This document shows positions 5,304-6,486 of a stretch of 6,486 nt of DNA, one piece after another. Source of the DNA: Halovenus sp. (GTDB lineage Archaea > Halobacteriota > Halobacteria > Halobacteriales > Haloarculaceae); contig JAQCNG010000109.1 in assembly GCA_028275145.1 (NCBI GenBank), forward strand, positions 1-6,486. Direction: 5' to 3'. Numbering within the stretch: position 1 is the first letter of the stretch; each line of letters begins with the position of its first letter. The position numbers and the translations under genes are program-made. The notes below the pieces were generated by a model. The model made no database searches. It was given only the letters and a program-made list of their open reading frames with translations, and had not been told where the DNA came from.

Positions 5304-5801
5304 ATGAACATTCCCCTGCGACACTATCTCGGCGTGACGACGGCGAGTACGCTCTTTCTCATCCTGCTTGGGGTGTACACCGGCAAGATCGGCGCGGGGC
5401 TGGCCTGTGAGGGGCGCTGGCCGCTGTGTGACGGCTGGATGGGGCTGTTCCCGGCACACTGGCCGAGTTTCGTCGAGTGGTTCCACCGACTGGTGGCGAT
5501 GGTCGTCGGCTTCATGATAATCGGCGCGGCGATACTGGCGTTCTACCGCAACTACAACCGGTACGTCCGGTACCCGCTCGCGCTCGCCGTGTTACTGCTT
5601 CCGGTCCAGATTCTGCTCGGCGCGAACACCGTTCTCAGCTTCGGCGTCTGGGCGTCGATGGCCCACCAGACCGCCGCACAACTCGTGTTCGCCTCGCTGC
5701 TGTTCGCGACGACGGTCACCTACCTCGGGCCGGGTCGCCCTGACAGCGAAACCGCGTCGACGTCCCAGAGCGCTCCTGCTGGCAGTCAGGCCGACGACTG
5801 A
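5304..5801 (+). CDS. ctaA: Compact (half-size) CtaA/Cox15-type heme A synthase
   Basis: This is a 165-residue membrane protein with four predicted transmembrane helices (about 10-28, 62-82, 89-108, 119-140). Heme A synthase oxidises the methyl group of heme O to the formyl group of heme A for aa3-type oxidases. Seen directly: the EWFHR motif (Glu58, His61, Arg62), matching the family EXXHR; His121 in MAHQTAAQ as the second heme-ligand candidate; and the extracytoplasmic pair Cys35 and Cys42 (CEGRWPLC), which matches the disulfide pair of Bacillus CtaA. Standard CtaA has eight helices from an internal duplication. This one has a single half, like the compact enzyme described from Aeropyrum pernix, so it should work as a homo-oligomer. 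A polar acidic tail (141-165) follows. The start is chosen on the TATA distance; the frame is open much farther upstream, but that is antisense to the MaoC-like gene. Confidence 0.85.
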   Translation: MNIPLRHYLGVTTASTLFLILLGVYTGKIGAGLACEGRWPLCDGWMGLFPAHWPSFVEWFHRLVAMVVGFMIIGAAILAFYRNYNRYVRYPLALAVLLLPVQILLGANTVLSFGVWASMAHQTAAQLVFASLLFATTVTYLGPGRPDSETASTSQSAPAGSQADD

Positions 5802-5823
5802 GACGCCGTTGGTGTCTGCCTGC

Positions 5824-6041
5824 TCACGACTCCGAATCGCGCTCGACCGTAGAGTCATCCCCAGCAGTGCGGTGACCAGTAGCGACCCCCGCTTGCCGAC
5901 GACAAACGGGGGGAGAAAGGCGACGAGACCCTCGAGGGACTCCGGACCCCCGACCGCCTCGTACGGGTCGGCGAGCCACCCGGGGGTCGGCTGGCCGGCA
6001 ATCCACGCCAGCGTGACCACGAGCATCGTGCCCGTCGTCAC
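5824..6041 (-). pseudogene. Probable damaged small membrane-protein gene
   Basis: The minus-strand frame reads GVTTGTMLVVTLAWIAGQ, then PGWLADPYEAVGGPESLEGL, then VAFLPPFVVGKRGSLLVTAL, with GC-rich third positions and two hydrophobic stretches, so it looks coding. Possible starts are GTG 6041 or ATG 6026; the latter has GGGGTGA 11 nt upstream. Coding-like residues (TETVDDLRGFR) continue before 6041, so the true start may be lost. In the uninterrupted frame the protein runs to 5592, deep inside ctaA on the other strand, which is unlikely. Adding one base in the GGGG run at 5859-5862 would give a natural acidic end, LLGDDSTVERDSES, stopping at 5824, just before the ctaA stop. I infer a one-base deletion or sequencing error. 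The stretch 6042-6183 shows nothing else I can call. Confidence 0.4.
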
Positions 6042-6183
6042 CCCGCGGAACCCCCGGAGGTCGTCGACTGTCTCCGTCGAGATGCGGGTGTACCGGGTCA
6101 GGTCCGAACGCGGGCAGTCGGGGCCCGCTCGCCCGGCGGACGGTCGGTCAGCCGTCGCCGACCGAGAGCGTCGTTGTCTGCTC

Positions 6184-6486
6184 CTAGTTCGTCTGGTCGA
6201 GGACGATGACCTCGCCGCCGGCAAAGACGTAGAGGTAGTCGTCGACGTAGCGGGCGCGGGTCACCTCCTTCTCGGCGGTGACCTCCGTGACGACCTCGAG
6301 GTTGCCGCCGGCGTAGTCGACAACCCTGGCAGTGTTGCCGGCCGGCAGAACAAACACCTCGTGGCGACGGTCGATCATGAACGCGTGGTGTGACTCCTCG
6401 ATGGCCGACCAGTGCTCCCCGAGCACCAGGTCGTCGGCGACGGCGGTGTCGGTCGGGTCGGTCACGTCGAACAGCACTGATTTCAC
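6184..6486 (-). CDS. Beta-propeller domain-containing protein (PF09826 type), C-terminal fragment
   Basis: Only the last 100 residues are in the window; the gene continues past the right edge, so its N-terminus and any signal peptide cannot be judged. The fragment opens with KSVLFDVTDPTDTAVADD, then VLGEHWSAIEESHHAFMIDR. It then has blade-like beta repeats (VFVLPAGNTARVVDY, ARYVDDYLYVFAGGEVIVLD) and ends QTN before TAG at 6184-6186. The pattern LFDVxDPxxP...V.G..WSE....HHAF..D...E.LVLP is what I remember for secreted or surface beta-propeller proteins of the PF09826 group, common in haloarchaea. The function of the group is unknown. The first visible codon is GTG, but nothing suggests it is the start. 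Confidence 0.75.
   Translation of the reverse strand: MKSVLFDVTDPTDTAVADDLVLGEHWSAIEESHHAFMIDRRHEVFVLPAGNTARVVDYAGGNLEVVTEVTAEKEVTRARYVDDYLYVFAGGEVIVLDQTN

Noticed and set aside
1..6486. CRISPR array, tRNA or rRNA genes, replication origin
   Set aside because: No regularly spaced short repeats, tRNA-like cloverleaf or rRNA sequence was seen. The only substantial direct repeat is the nuoI tail pair.

Overview
The window looks like a chromosomal segment of a haloarchaeon (class Halobacteria). The DNA is very GC-rich with strong G/C at third codon positions, and the proteins are acidic. Several genes start directly about 26-28 nt after a TATA-like box (leaderless transcripts), and the gene content fits: complex I subunits in the haloarchaeal order, an archaetidylserine synthase, a compact archaeal CtaA and a PF09826-type beta-propeller protein. 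Family names come from motifs and recall; no database search was run.

Layout. 1-2689 (+) is the middle of a respiratory complex I operon: the D domain of a probable NuoCD fusion (open at the left edge), then nuoH and nuoI, each joined to the previous gene by a 4-nt ATGA overlap. The operon stops there. nuoJ-nuoN, which I expect next in haloarchaea, are absent from the remaining 3.8 kb. 2690-3610 is a genomic scar. It holds a T-rich terminator block, a second copy of the last 85 bp of nuoI 205 bp downstream of the first, a decayed tail of an IS200/IS605-type tnpB with its hairpin-rich right end, and the 3' fragment of another gene that is joined to that right end and has no start codon. 3709-4407 (-) encodes an archaetidylserine synthase. 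4555-4716 (+) is a short leaderless gene with a GTG start, not easily seen by ORF length. 4722-5168 (-) encodes a MaoC-like hot-dog protein. It is divergent from 5304-5801 (+), a half-size heme A synthase, and both have well-placed TATA boxes. 5824-6041 (-) looks like a damaged small membrane-protein gene. 6184-6486 (-) is the C-terminal end of a beta-propeller domain protein that runs off the right edge.

How the genes fit together. NuoD, NuoH and NuoI form the quinone-site and proton-channel junction of complex I. CtaA supplies heme A to a terminal oxidase in the same aerobic respiratory chain. The lipid synthase acts in membrane lipid synthesis and may supply archaetidylethanolamine needed for surface-protein processing. 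The most unusual part is the nuoI duplication and mobile-element scar, which appears to mark where the nuo operon was cut or rearranged. I see no complete undescribed defence or mobile system here.
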